A program made the translations under genes and the position numbers. The notes below the pieces were generated by a model. That model ran no database searches. It saw only the letters and a list, made by a program, of their open reading frames with translations, and was not told where the DNA came from. DNA of 64,000 nt from Symsagittifera roscoffensis (lineage: Eukaryota > Xenacoelomorpha > Acoela > Convolutidae). The stretch is taken from assembly GCF_963678635.1 (NCBI RefSeq), contig NC_087062.1:87521845-87585844 (forward strand), read 5' to 3'. Shown piece after piece: positions 1-10,873 of the stretch; position 1 is the first letter of the stretch; each line of letters opens with the position of its first letter.

Positions 1-224
1 ACACTGAAGGACGAACTGAAACCAAAACACATGTTTTACTTTCCCAAATCGTTTTCGTTACAGAATGTTCTGGGATTAAATTCAGCAACTCTTTTTGACT
101 ATCATCAATACAATTTTAAAATTTGATTTTAAAAATTAGGCAGGTTTTTTCTAGTCGAAATGAGGGCTTTTTTTACAATTGAGCATTTTACTGTTTGGCT
201 AGGTTTTTCATTTTCACACATATT

Positions 225-228
<4 letters not shown>

Positions 229-295
<67 letters not shown>
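229..295. repeat. (TA)n microsatellite
   Basis: Uninterrupted alternating A and T for about 65 bases. It runs straight into the left end of the fold-back element, and a short TA run also follows that element's right end, as expected if the element inserted into the TA tract. Confidence 0.95.
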
Positions 296-296
<1 letters not shown>

Positions 297-902
297 TAGT
301 GGACAAAATTAAGCGCACGCAAATTCAGGTTTCTACTCTCTAAAAAAAATACTTGTTTTCAATGTACATTTTGGACAACCTTTTCTTCAAAATTTAGTTT
401 AAAAATTTTACATTGACCGAGAGCAAATGAGCAGAGCTGCCATCTGTGAAAGTATCAATATTTGATTTCAATGACTCACCAATGTAATCCGGGTCTGAAA
501 TGGCCAGTTTTCCTCAACTACACTAAGTTTTTTCATCGTAGTGAAATCATTCTTGATTAAACGGAGTAAAAAATTTGATCATGCAACATGAAACATTCAC
601 AGCGAGAAAATGGAAACAATCAGTGTGAAAATTTTATTAAGCTCAGACGTTTGTTACTTACTCACTCGAAGTAAAAAATCTAGTGCAGATGAGGAAAACT
701 GGCATTTTCAGACCTGGTTTATTTTGGCAAGTCATTGAAATCAATTATTGATACTTTCACAGATGATAGCTCTGCTCATTTGCTCTCGGTCATTGTAAAA
801 GTTTTTCTGATTTTCGAAGGAAATATTGTCCAAAATGTACCTTGAAAACAAGCATTTTACAGAGTAACATCGTGAATTTGCATTTAACTTTGTCCACTAG
901 TA
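294..902. mobile_element. Fold-back MITE flanked by TA
   Basis: The element starts CTAGTGGACAAA and ends with the exact reverse complement TTTGTCCACTAG, with TA on each side. Similarity between the halves goes far beyond the tips. The segment near 420-520 (containing GAGCAGAGCTGCC and TGAAAGTATCAATA) reappears inverted near 690-790, so most of the 0.6 kb can fold on itself. No transposase ORF is present. The TA target and tip sequence suit a non-autonomous Tc1/mariner-type element; the superfamily is an inference. Confidence 0.85.
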
Positions 903-944
903 TATATATCTAGAACTTTCATTAATTCACACAGAAACAAATGT

Positions 945-1165
945 ACATTATTATAGTTCTGCATATATCTGAGTGGTTACGTTTGGAAAAACTTAAAACT
1001 TAACTTTATTTCTTTACTGCGGAGAAATGGTTTTCAAGTTTTATTAGGGATCCCAATTATTTCTTTGCCAGCAACGTTTTGATTTGAGGTTGTTAATGGG
1101 TACCTTAAGTTACCGAGACAAGCTCTTGTTATGGCATTTATTATTACAAAACTGTAAGACGACTG
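945..1165 (+). repeat. Diverged direct repeat, copy A
   Basis: Shares ordered blocks with 2885-3125: a GAGTGGTTRC block, a TTTATTCTTTAC-like block, a GGTTTTCA block, an ACAAGCTCT block and an ACGACTG block, in the same order and orientation. Age and origin are unknown. Confidence 0.6.
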
Positions 1166-2884
1166 AGCTTTTCAAGGGATAGTTTTGGTGCTAAAGCAAA
1201 TTTATACAAAAGATGGTAGGCAAAAAAAGCAACATGTATTGCTATGTAACAATTTTGGTAATAAACAGAGTTCAGCCTTGTGCTTCGCCTTGAGCTTCGC
1301 CATGCATTGATGAGTTTAAGATTAGAGTTCAAATACAGTAGAACTCTCGGAAAAAGAGAGTTCAAATTCAGCTTTGTGCTTCGCCTAGCCTTGATGTTTT
1401 TAAAAGTGATTTCAATAAAACTTTTTGTCTTCAAGATAGTTCTGCAAATAGGAATTCAATCCGCTTACTTTTCAAAAACATACAGTTTGCCCCAGACGTT
1501 AGGGCTCACCGGATATATGTGGAATTATTTTTTGCTTGGTAGTTTTTTGCTGGGTTTAAATTTTTGAAAAACAATTTCTTTTTGAAAGAAAATTTCCGAT
1601 GTCTTGATTTCTATTGAAAACGCAAAACTGTATATTGTCGAGAAATCGGTCGAAAAAACCACGACAAGAAATTTGATTTTATTATTTTTAAAATCTTTTA
1701 CTAACAATCGCAAGCGCAATTTTTTGTGAGGCGACATTTCGTAACAGGTGACAATTCTTAACAGGCGACAATTCGTAACGAGCAAAAATTCGTAAAAAAT
1801 TATTAAGCGGGGAACACTGATTCACGCGCACTATTCTTCTCGGGCCTGAATTGGAGTCAATGCCAATGCCTTTTTACGAACTGTCGCTTGTAACGAGTTT
1901 TCGCCTTAGCGCAGTTTTTATACACTTTCGATACTTCTTTAATTACATCCAAAATTACACAAAAAATGCTACTTAAATAATGAAAAAAAGAAATCAGTTC
2001 TCGATTAAGGCAAATTATTTGATTTCTTCCACTCGTTATGCACTGACCAAAGCAGAGTAACAAAATATTCAGTTCAAATTGCTGATGAAGTTTCCGTTTT
2101 TATCATTAAGAAACCATTATGTTTTTTAGAAGCAATACACTTGACCAAAGCGAAGTAACTAATTTTCTCTCTTCTTAAAATTAGAAATTGATTTCAATTT
2201 GAGACCAATTTCCCAGTTTTGTCTGTAGGAAATTATTATCTTTTTAAAATAAGCGAATAATTTTTTTGAGTGTGAACAATTCTAGCATGGATGCGTGTTG
2301 TATTATTTTAGTTTTTTTTAAGCTCACTATTTTCTAAGTTTTGTAATAAAAAATAAGTTGAAAATTTAATTGTGATGGAGAAAATTGACTTTTTCAGACC
2401 TAAAAACAACAAGCAATTAAAATCAAATTTTAAAATAACTTGCAGCTCATTTTGTTTGCTCTCGGCTGGTGTAATAAATACTAGTTTTCAAAAAAGAGTT
2501 GAAAAATAAACCTTTGAAGCTGCTAGCGCTTCGCAAACAAACCCATTTTAGATGGAAAATAAGTTTGTTTGCTATTAAATTTTTCTACTAGCCTAAGCGG
2601 CATCTTCTAAAACAATCAAAACTTTTTACATTCAATCTTGGTTTATAAGAAAAAAATATAATTGTTTGAAGGGATGATTTTTTTCACTTTCACGTGAAAA
2701 CCGTCATTTTGAACCTTTTTAAATATTTTTTGATAAAGGTTGACAGTTTAACCAGAATCTCAGAAAAGCTCAAGATACTTACAAAATCATTTGAAAAACC
2801 TGGCCTCAATCTTCGATCAGCAGTCATTTAATACTGAATTTCCATTTGAGTGTTATCTTCTGCGTATGAAAAAATCTGTACAGG

Positions 2885-3125
2885 ATTATTTCTGTGTGTA
2901 ACTGAGTGGTTGCATTTTAGAGAATTTAAAACCTTATCTTTATTCTTTACTTTGAGCAATTGGTTTTCAGACTTTATCGGGAACCACATTCAAGCCTTTG
3001 GAGCTGCAGTTTTCAACTAATCTGGCAATGAGACCTCAAATGACAACTAGTACCAAGACAAGCTCTCACAAGGGCGCTTCATATCACAATTACTTAAAAC
3101 GACTGTGCTGTTTGCTGGATAATTT
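2885..3125 (+). repeat. Diverged direct repeat, copy B
   Basis: Partner of the copy at 945-1165, about 1.9 kb downstream in the same orientation. Both copies end with a similar ACGACTG-containing block. Confidence 0.6.
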
Positions 3126-3582
3126 TGTATTTCATCACTTTTTTTTACCAATAATTGAAACCAAAAACTAAGCCAGTTTGAATAAATTTGTAAAGATTTT
3201 CTTTTAAATGTGTGAAGTTTGGCCTTGTACTTCAACTTATAAATCTGATACCTTAAAATTGTATTTAGTTTGTTTCTGAAAAATCTTGATAAATTTGTTA
3301 TTTGGGCAACTTTTGGCAATTTGCTATGAACTTTTTAAAATAATCCCGAAAGTGAATTGGAGATAAATAAGGTTTTTTAATACTTTCATCAAGTTTGAGA
3401 AAATGAATGGTTTGTAAGGTTGAGTTTTTGAAGACTTCTTTTTGTTTTGTGAGAGTGCCAATTTTCCCTTCATTCACAAAGTTAAGTTGTAATTATGCTT
3501 AGAATTATAACTTGTGCTTATGTAAGTAATTCTAGCGAGTGCTTATTTGTCTAACTTGAAAATTCTTTTTATAAGGTAGCAG

Positions 3583-3824
3583 CTTGTCAAGTAGCAGTAC
3601 CGAACTCAGGTCGTTTTGCGGAGAGGACTACAAAAATCAAATAACTTCGAAAATCATCGCAGCTGCATTCGCCGAATTTGTGATCAGTAAAGCTTGCTTT
3701 TGTGCCAAGCCCAAAAATCCAAAAGATGATATAAAAGTGATAAAGTTTCGGACCCAGTTCAGATTGAGGTACAAATTGGTCTGTTACGTCGAGACTCGGA
3801 AACGATTTCACAAGACTTTGAAAG
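3583..3824 (+). CDS. SSUH2: SSUH2-like exon 1 (first recognisable)
   Basis: Begins after a GTAGCAG acceptor and ends before a GT donor at 3825 with one base left over. It codes ITSKIIAAAFAEFVISKACF, then FRLRYKLVCYVETR, like the family's segment before the zinc finger. There is no convincing ATG, so upstream exons are likely. Confidence 0.7.
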
Positions 3825-6800
3825 GTTTGATTTTCCAATTTTGAAGGAAAAATGAAAATTTTTGATAGTTAATCAATCTTTTTCACCTTTTGCCACTCTG
3901 AGCTGTCGTGTTTACCGGTCATAATTGTACTCAAGTCGGATCCATGATACTGGAAAGAAGATTTTATTACAGTAAACTCAATTACAAAACAATGATAACC
4001 TGTAACTGTGAAAATCGCACAGATTGGTCTGCTGTCTATAGGCTTATGTTTGTTACGAAATTCAAAAACAATTGCAAGATTCAGACCAGTTTTCTCAACA
4101 ATGAGAGGTTTTTGGAATTTCTAACTCGAATTAGAATCACCAATTATAGGCTTTTTTCATCATGAAACCTCACTTGATCCCCTCTGAGCTTTCTTTGAAG
4201 TAGTCAAAATTGGCTGGAAAAACATATAATTTATATTAGAAAAGGTCCACATCATTCTTTTGAAAGAGGTCGGAACAGAAAATGATGGTCTTCATGATGC
4301 GCAGAGAATAGTCGGTGGCACTCTACAGTTTTGATTTATTAGGGGATTGATAATTTTTTTTTCATGCTGACATTTACATGAGAGATGACTTTTCTTGGAA
4401 CTTATCTTCTTACTTTTCTTGTCTTCTGTTATTTCATGCATGAACCGCTGTAACTTTTTGAGCTTTCCTAAAGTCCCATGCAAAAATTGATTTATCGTCT
4501 CCGGGAACTTAAATTTGATAAAATTGTGTGTTGTTAGTTCTAAATAATTGCAATTGCAAGTCAACATTATGAAACAATAACTTTTTTTTTATAAAAGTGA
4601 TAACCAAAGCAACTTAAAAACGTCTTTTTTTTCGTGCTCATGGTTATTTTAGCTTTTATACAAATATTATTCTAGGTGCTCATCCGCGGTATGATATGGC
4701 ACAGTGCAAGTGGCAACTACACCCTGCAACACCTGCTAACGTCAAGTATATATTATTGGGCTATTTTTTAAAAACAGATTTTCACATAATAATAAATAAC
4801 AGGGCTGAAACAAAGAATGGGATCAAAAACGAGTTTTTTACACTGCGGATTTTAATTTTTTTAAATGAAAATGGTTTGCAAAGATGGGTATTGATTTTTG
4901 TATTGCACAAAGAACAGACGCAGCTATGATTAACATCGTTACCTTCATCAACTAACCATTATGTCACAACACCCCCATGACTCCGTGTTTTAGAATTTTG
5001 AACTTTACCACTACTGCCAACCCCCCCCCCCATGAAAGTTACAAAAGATAAATAGTCCTACTTAAGCAGTTCGATTATCCCATTGAGTCTGTGCATAATT
5101 TGCTGGGGCTTAATGGGAAAGACATGAACAAAAGTGAGTTCTGTTTGAGTAACATCTGGGCTTTCCACGTGCGGCCGGCGAAGAAGTGGCGGGAGGGGAG
5201 GAAGGAGTTGGAGTACGGGGGGCGGAGAGTGCAAGTGTGTACCGATTGTGCGGGTAGGGGGACTGTTGTCTGCTGGTTTTGCGATGGCAGGGGATATGAC
5301 GAGTTTGATAGCGAATGCAGCATCTGTTTTCAATGCGATGGCTGCGGATACCAAAACTGCGCAGCATGCATGGCACAAGGATTTGTTACGTTAGTAGTTT
5401 AAAGAATAGAGCAGCAAACTGAGTCTGTTGAAAAATCATGCTAAAAGCTCCGAAAAAAAACTAGAAGTTTATTTACCAACTGAAGATCGTGTAAGCAGTT
5501 ATGGAAGCTCTTCATTAGAGTTTTTCGGAAGAAAACGCAAGTTTAAGCGTTGTTTTTTTATTTTTTTTCCAATTTGTTTTTAAAAATGTTTCAGCACTTT
5601 AATTTTCTAGTTCAATTTTGATTAAACTGTTATTTTTTAAGTCTGCATAGGGATACTCTAAATTATGATGGGCAAGGGTTAACAGTGAGAACTCCAATGA
5701 TGACACTACGTGCTTTTCTGTACCGTTGAAAAGATCCAAGGTTGTTACGAAAATCAATATTCCTATGAGATTCGATTTATTATGACTTTTCACTGCGAGA
5801 TTTTTTATGAGAAAAAGTTTTTCATGAGACGAGTTTTTTCTTTGCGAGATTTTTATGAGAAAAAAAACACTGCACACTAATTTTCTTCCAAAAATTAAAC
5901 TGACTCCAAATTTGGATTCAATTTACATCAACTCTCACTGAACACCGTTGGATGTTAAGAGGATAAAAGTATTATAATTTTTTTTCTCAAACCTTCGAAT
6001 TCAATTTGATTGGTTTTGTACATTTATAAATTTTTTAACTTTTAATTCGATATTTGATATCACTTTAATTTTCAATTTTTTTGCTAATGGAGAACGACGT
6101 ATTTCGAGAGTTCCCAAAGTCAAAGCGATTAAGCATGATGCAGATAGCGAAGCTGAGTACGGTATTCTTAACATTCAGCAACAGAAGAAGCAATCCACAG
6201 TCCAAAATTGCAGTCTTGAACTTCTGAAATCCAATCGAGGTACTCCTCATATTTTGAATTTTATAATACGCTTGGGAGCGAAGTCATTTTACGCTGCTGA
6301 GGCTACGGGCAGCTCGGTGTCCTTCTTGAACAAAGGGACAGCGCATATTTTACTTTGCCAGAATCCTAAGTCACTATTCACTAACATCCAAAACTTGCCA
6401 AACGATGTCTTTCATTCAGCTCGCTTGTCCATCCCAATATCATCCGGAGGGTTGAAGTATCCCAACGCCAATTTCCTGGTGTGGGAGAACAGAACGCGCT
6501 GTTTACTAGGACTAGATCTACAAGGCTTACTCGTCATCGATAAAATCCAACGAAACCCGCCAGACGTTAACACAGTGCAGAATGTGGTCGAAAACTCCTC
6601 CGAGCTGATTAAGGCACATTTGTAAAGAAATTCCACATTTGTTCACCAGACTTGGAAAATCTGAATCTCATCAATTACATACCAATTTCATGGACCCACT
6701 AATGCCCAGGCAGACTAAAGTTCAGAAAGTGCACATTCATATTCAAGACCGAGTTTCAGAGAAACTGAAGGCACTGGTTTGGAATGGTCATATTACCAAG

Positions 6801-9800
6801 TTAGACAAGTGTACAACGGACCACTTCGTTAACCCGATAATGATTACAGCAAAAAAAACGGCTCGATTAAGCTAGCTATGGACGCTAGACCTCTTAACGC
6901 GCAGATCTGGAAAAACAAATACCAAATGCCCAATATTCCAGAACTAATCAACTCGGCCGATCAGATCATTACCAGCGATGTTCCAGGCTCGGTGTGGTTT
7001 ACCTCGCTTGACTTACAAAACGCGATCAGCCAAATCAAGCTTTCAGAGACAACGGGGTTGTCATTGTGATTTCAGTATCATTTGTGGTGAATCAACAGGG
7101 ACATACTGCTTCAACACTGAGCTTTCAATGAAATCGCTAACGCCCTCAAGACTCGAGTTACGTGTGATACGTACGGCAAAATTGGCGGATTCAAAACGTG
7201 AGACGGCGCTGGTGCAACATTTTAGCCTATCAGAACGCAGATCGATTTCACGTCAATTGCCGCCAGAGGAGGAGTGTATTTTGACGGAAGATTTCGACCA
7301 ATCATATTCGAGCTCAAGGTCAAGTCATTTGCGGCATATGGGATGCAAAAACATGACGAGTCGTATTAGTGAATTAGAAAAAAGACGCTATAGAGGTATC
7401 AAGCCGGTAAAGCGCGACCGATCATGCGATTCTGCGTTCAGCCAATCAAATTAAAGTATGCAAATTCCAACAACTCAAGAGTATTTCCACGCATTTCAAA
7501 TCAATTTTGCCTTATTTTTTTTTTCGAATTCAGTTGACCACTCATACTTCAACACCAGATCCCCCCAAAATGATTCCGCCTTACTAGACAATAAGACAGT
7601 CCGAGAAGAATTATAAGATTTTGTCGAAAACTTTTCGCAAGGCCCTAACGACGACACATCGGCACCTACAATAGTTGAAATGGCCCCAGCGAGTCCGGTA
7701 AGTTCCCGACCACTCGTAAGACCCAACCGGCTCCAATCCTTCAGAAGCCAAGCATGGAGGAATCAATCGGGACATCCCACAGCTCCGCTTCAATCGATCG
7801 CGATATCTTTCAAAAAGTTCCAGCAGAAACGACTCTCCAAACGTTCTGGTTAGCTCCGCGCCCGGGAGGGAGAGTGTGAAATCAAAACAAGGCCCTTTGT
7901 GTCGCAAGAAAGGAAGGAAATTGTGGAGGTAACCACTCTGTTCTACGTCGGTCTGCTGGCGGATTTAACTGATGAGGACGAGTTCATCGGCTCTAGTGAG
8001 CGATCCTGGACAATGACGTCCAAACCTTTTCCGCTCAAACTGCGTGCGGCGATATTGACGCGGTAAGACCGGTCTCACCCCGGAAAACAGGCCATGATCG
8101 AGGCGGCTGAGTACACCTGGTGGCCCTACCAGAATCATCAGGCTGTCGAAAAAGGTCAAATATGCATAGAATGCACGAATTTGGCAAGAAACTAAGAAAC
8201 TTAAGTCGTCTAAAACCGCTAACACTTCACTCCCATTACCGATTCTTTCCTCCCCTAATGAAGAATTACAATTAAAATTTGCGGGATCGCTACCGGACGA
8301 GAAAGAGAAGAATGTTTTTATCTCGGTGGCCGTAGATAGGTACTCACAATACCCGTCCGTTCTTCCAACTAAAAATACCGGTTCCAAAAAGTTAGTTAAA
8401 TTCCTCGAAGCATATATACGTATGCACGGCATACCAAAATCTATTCGCACGGACCACCGCTCTGGGTTTAAAAGTGCTGTTCTAAAGGACTTTTGCAACA
8501 ATTTGGGGATCGAACTCGTGTTCTGCCCGCTCAGGGATCATTGTGGCTGTGGGTTAGTGAAACGGACGATTCAAACGATAAAACGTAAGCTGGGTACCGA
8601 AGCGCTCAGCCGACTATTTTACAAAGGTCTTGGCCATGTTCTTCATAAATTTTTGGATGATCTCAGGAAATCTAAACACGCAACTCGCAAAGTTTTTAGC
8701 TAAAAGAACAACAGCCTCAAGAAAAGGTGCCCGAGCCGGCCAGACCTCGCTCCCGAGAAAAATCGTGCCAAAAAGCTCGGCTTCGTTGCAGTTCCCCAAG
8801 TGTCCTATTTCGATAATGCCAGCGACAAACAGGGGAACAGCGGAGCTCCGGTGGTTTTTTTGTCAGATTCCGACACTCCAGATGCGGTCATACAAACGAA
8901 CTACTCACCTAGGCGGTCTCCTGGAAATATGTCAACTCCTAGCCGGTCAGCGAGGGTCAGGTCAGCTCCTCCTCAATCGCTCGCGGCAAAAGATTTAGTT
9001 CAAACGCCTTCGACTCCATTGTACTCGCATCTGCCCTCGGAATTGCCCATGATGGGGCTTAACGTGTCGCAAAGCTCTGTTGCTTCTCTGCCAGTGACCG
9101 ACTCCGCAGGGGCGGAAACCTCGTCAACCAGATCCCGGTATGCAATTACGGAGGCATCCGACACTCCAGCGTCCACTCCGGTTCCTACTCTAGTCGCTCG
9201 AAAGGACGCGAAATTGAAACCCACCTCTTGATTCAGTTTCCCTAGACCTGAGCCCTTACAATCTGCGGCCCACAACGACAACAACTCACAGAGGTCGTCC
9301 TCCTCTAGCGCCAGGGCGTCCGGACAGAATAGAATAGTTCCGGCCAGATACGGCAGCCCAGTTCGCAATTCAGTTAAGGACGTGTAAGAAAATGTCGCAC
9401 TTCAACAGTGCCCGCTACAGATACTGCCACCTCTTCGGTCACCCCGAAGCGTTGGTTCATTCGGAGGAACATTGAGAGCGTAGTTCTGTCAGGTTCGTCG
9501 CCCAAAAAGCAGTCCGCGAAAGGCATCGTTTTCAAAGAGTAACTTATCATAGTGTCATCCGTCAAAATTTTTCTGCCTTAAAATTTTCTACAGACTTTCC
9601 AGTGTCATAAATTTTTTGAAACATTAAATGATAAATTATGTTGCCTTCAGCTTTATATTCATTTCCACCCAGGTGGGGGCGCGTTGCTGTTCTTATTTTG
9701 AAAAATTTTCACCTTGTAAGTTTTTTATGTGCCCCCGGTTATGTCATGCCAGGTATACGCCATGTTTATACGCTGCATCCTTTGTTGCAGTTTCTAAAGT

Positions 9801-10873
9801 GGCGCCAAGTTCGTCCACCAGTTGGGCTAAGCTATCTCACACGGTGCTTTTACATAAAAACTTTTCGTCTGCATATCGGCATGCGAATCAGACCTCATTC
9901 TTTTGTTACGTTAGATTTAACAAACATTATCCGATACTCTTGTCCTAAAACACTTTATGGAAAAAAAGTAAATCACTTTTTCGGATATTGTACATTCTGC
10001 TTTCCTGGTACATATAAGAGATGTACAATACTTATAGATATTATGTACACTTCTCATTTTACCGAGTTTTATCAGTCCCTGATTTCGGTAAATGTCACCA
10101 GCAAATGTTGATTAAGCGTCTTTGCTTAAAAAGGTTTCCTTTTGATTTTCGAAGACATAATTGGAATCTTTCAAAATTTTGACGCATCAGTTCGCTTCAA
10201 ATTGGGGCCAAATTAATTATCGATTTTAGCCATCTGAACATGATTGAAGTCGTGTTCAGCCGAGAGTCTGATTATTACTTCGAAGGTATCGAAGTTGAAG
10301 TCAGCGACGAGAAACTGGAAAAAGTCACTGGAGTAACAATCTTCCGGGAGGAAAATCGACCGCCTATATCTCCAATTCCAAACTATCCCGATTCGAATAC
10401 GTTGAATAAAGCGGTGGTTGAAGTTCTAAGAGAGAATTACACAAAATATGAGGGAAATTGTTAATTTAGTTGTTCAGACTCTGATATAGATCGCGATGAT
10501 TTTTTTCAGGAAAAGTCTTAAAATTTGTTCAGACGCAAATTTTTTTATTCGAAAGTAAGTTTTTTCAAAAAACAAGTCAGTATTTTTTTCTGTTTTCTTG
10601 CTGCATTTATTGACTCTTTTCCAACAGCCTGTTGGCTATGTTGAAGAATTCTCATCTTGAAATAGAGGAGAAAAGGGCACAGTTAACAATTTCCAATTGT
10701 AGTGCGAAAAGAACCAGCGGATTTTGAGACAAAGGCACTCTTTGAGCGGAGTTCCGGTCACAGAAATTCAATTGACGTACAAGGGAAAAGAGTACACAGT
10801 ATGGATGTATGGACGCCAGCGACTGATTCACTGTGCCGACTACAATAAGTGCCAATGTTGTACCGTTTTATAA
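3583..10873 (+). CDS. SSUH2: SSUH2-like protein (SSU-2 homolog), five-exon model
   Basis: Model: 3583-3824, 4676-4745, 5150-5389, 10230-10459 and 10703-10873, roughly 295 codons without a certain start. The order matches the SSUH2 family: an N-terminal segment ending in FRLRYKLVCYVETR, a DnaJ-type Cys-rich core with CTDCAGRG and CWFCDGRG, a middle segment (IEVVFSRE, FREENRPPISPIPNYPD), and a C-terminus with GVPVTEIQLTYKGKEYTVW ending CQCCTVL. The first three introns agree in phase with GT-AG. The last does not: the only GT after exon 4 leaves one base, while exon 5 starts in phase 0. The biochemical function of the family is poorly defined; vertebrate SSUH2 has been tied to tooth development. 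N-terminal exons are probably missing. A partly decayed gene is possible, but the domain order argues for a real gene. Confidence 0.8.
4676..4745 (+). CDS. SSUH2: SSUH2-like exon 2 (probable)
   Basis: A small exon after acceptor TTCTAG with donor GTATAT. Its start phase takes up the leftover base of exon 1, and its end phase (two bases) fits the acceptor at 5148-5149. Resemblance to the family is weak (CKWQLHPATPANV), so the call rests mainly on splice phase. Confidence 0.5.
5150..5389 (+). CDS. SSUH2: SSUH2-like exon 3, DnaJ-type Cys-rich zinc finger
   Basis: Codes WAFHVRPAKKW, then two clear CxxCxGxG knuckles (CTDCAGRG, CWFCDGRG), an irregular CSICFQCDGCG and a final CAACMAQG. Donor GTTAGT at 5390 leaves two bases, which pair with the acceptor at 10228-10229 to make a Thr codon. 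Human SSUH2 has more CxxC repeats, so this core is short. Confidence 0.85.
5390..6084. other. Intron 3 of the SSUH2-like gene, left part
   Basis: AT-rich with no recognised exon. The minus-strand ORF at 5599-5877 has no family resemblance. The stretch ends where the coding relic of a gypsy element begins. I looked for a 5' LTR matching 9685-10200 and did not see one. Confidence 0.5.
6085..6625 (+). pseudogene. Gypsy relic: protease region
   Basis: An open frame reads RRISRVPKVKAI, then an acidic stretch, then HILNFIIRLGAKSF and EATGSSVSFLNK, ending with a stop at 6623. This is the layout of a gypsy retropepsin, but the first residue of the usual catalytic D-T/S-G triad is not Asp (it reads A-T-G). 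The open frame starts well before any ATG. Confidence 0.75.
6639..7067 (+). pseudogene. Gypsy relic: reverse transcriptase N-terminal half
   Basis: Two adjoining frames code RVSEKLKALVWNGHITKLD, IMITAKK, then KLAMDARPLNAQI and WFTSLDLQNAISQIKLS. These are the gypsy RT motifs before the catalytic YxDD box. A stop at 6873-6875 sits next to a frame change, and after 7067 the frame is lost, so the palm is truncated. Confidence 0.8.
8060..8703 (+). pseudogene. Gypsy relic: integrase
   Basis: HPGKQAMIEAAEYTWWP and CIECT resemble the end of the zinc-binding domain. After a frame change, an open frame codes NVFISVAVDRYSQYPSVLP, IPKSIRTDH and GLVKRTIQTIKRKLG, the DDE-type catalytic core. The glycine usually found after TD is changed, and the position of the third acidic residue looks like Lys. 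Several frames are needed, so this is inactive. Confidence 0.85.
8704..9542 (+). pseudogene. Gypsy relic: Ser/Pro-rich C-terminal tail
   Basis: Overlapping frames rich in Ser, Thr, Pro and Arg follow the integrase core, with repeated phrases such as TPS and SARVRSAPPQS. The last open piece ends SAKGIVFKE at a stop at 9540-9542. This is an unconserved integrase tail of the same dead element. Confidence 0.6.
9671..9687 (+). other. Possible polypurine tract / LTR boundary
   Basis: An AGGTGGGGG-type purine run about 130 bases after the last gypsy codon, where the 3' LTR of such elements normally starts. No second LTR was found to confirm it. Confidence 0.3.
9690..10229. other. Intron 3 of the SSUH2-like gene, right part
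   Basis: Possibly the remains of a 3' LTR followed by ordinary intron. The + strand ORFs at 9628-9948 and 9638-10111 overlap each other and resemble no family I know. It ends at the acceptor CGATTTTAG. Confidence 0.4.
10230..10459 (+). CDS. SSUH2: SSUH2-like exon 4
   Basis: Follows acceptor CGATTTTAG. It codes HLNMIEVVFSRESDYYF, EKVTGVTIFREEN, SPIPNYPD and LNKAVVEVLRENYTKYEG, matching the segment after the zinc finger in SSUH2 proteins. The only GT near the end (10460) leaves one base before the in-frame stop at 10462. Confidence 0.8.
10703..10873 (+). CDS. SSUH2: SSUH2-like exon 5 (C-terminus and stop)
   Basis: Starts after acceptor TTGTAG. It codes NQRILRQRHSLSGVPVTEI, YKGKEYTVWMYGRQRLIHC and the Cys-rich end CQCCTVL, then a stop. 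The family's C-terminus has the same layout, ending in a Cys-rich hydrophobic tail. The phase of the preceding intron is unresolved. Confidence 0.85.
   Translation, partial: CEKNQRILRQRHSLSGVPVTEIQLTYKGKEYTVWMYGRQRLIHCADYNKCQCCTVL

Larger units (their letters stand above)
1..3582. other. Upstream region without a recognised gene
   Basis: No exon with family resemblance was found on either strand. The short ORFs here are AT-driven and overlap one another on opposite strands. The stretch holds a (TA)n tract, a fold-back element and a diverged direct repeat, listed separately. The promoter and any N-terminal exon of the SSUH2-like gene should lie here, but I could not point to them. Confidence 0.6.
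6085..9542 (+). mobile_element. Decayed Ty3/gypsy retrotransposon in SSUH2-like intron
   Basis: Pieces of a pol polyprotein lie in the usual order protease, reverse transcriptase, integrase and C-terminal tail, in the same orientation as the host gene. Stops and frame changes break it (for example at 6623, 6873 and after 7067), and I could not place the RT YxDD motif or an RNase H. GC content and codon use differ sharply from the AT-rich intron around it. Gag was not recognised upstream. The element is dead; the intron around it still has matching splice ends. Confidence 0.85.

Noticed and set aside
1280-1567. 95-codon + strand ORF with hydrophobic residues
   Set aside because: Overlaps a minus-strand ORF of similar length (1144-1434), has biased Phe/Leu content expected of T-rich DNA, and has no family resemblance.
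3908-4165. 85-codon + strand ORF considered as an SSUH2-like exon
   Set aside because: No resemblance to the family, and no pair of splice sites places it in frame between the exons at 3583-3824 and 4676-4745.
5058-5378. Overlapping minus-strand ORFs of 82-106 codons
   Set aside because: Shadows of the GC-rich SSUH2-like zinc-finger exon on the other strand; the Pro/Leu-rich composition is a by-product of the Cys/Gly codons.
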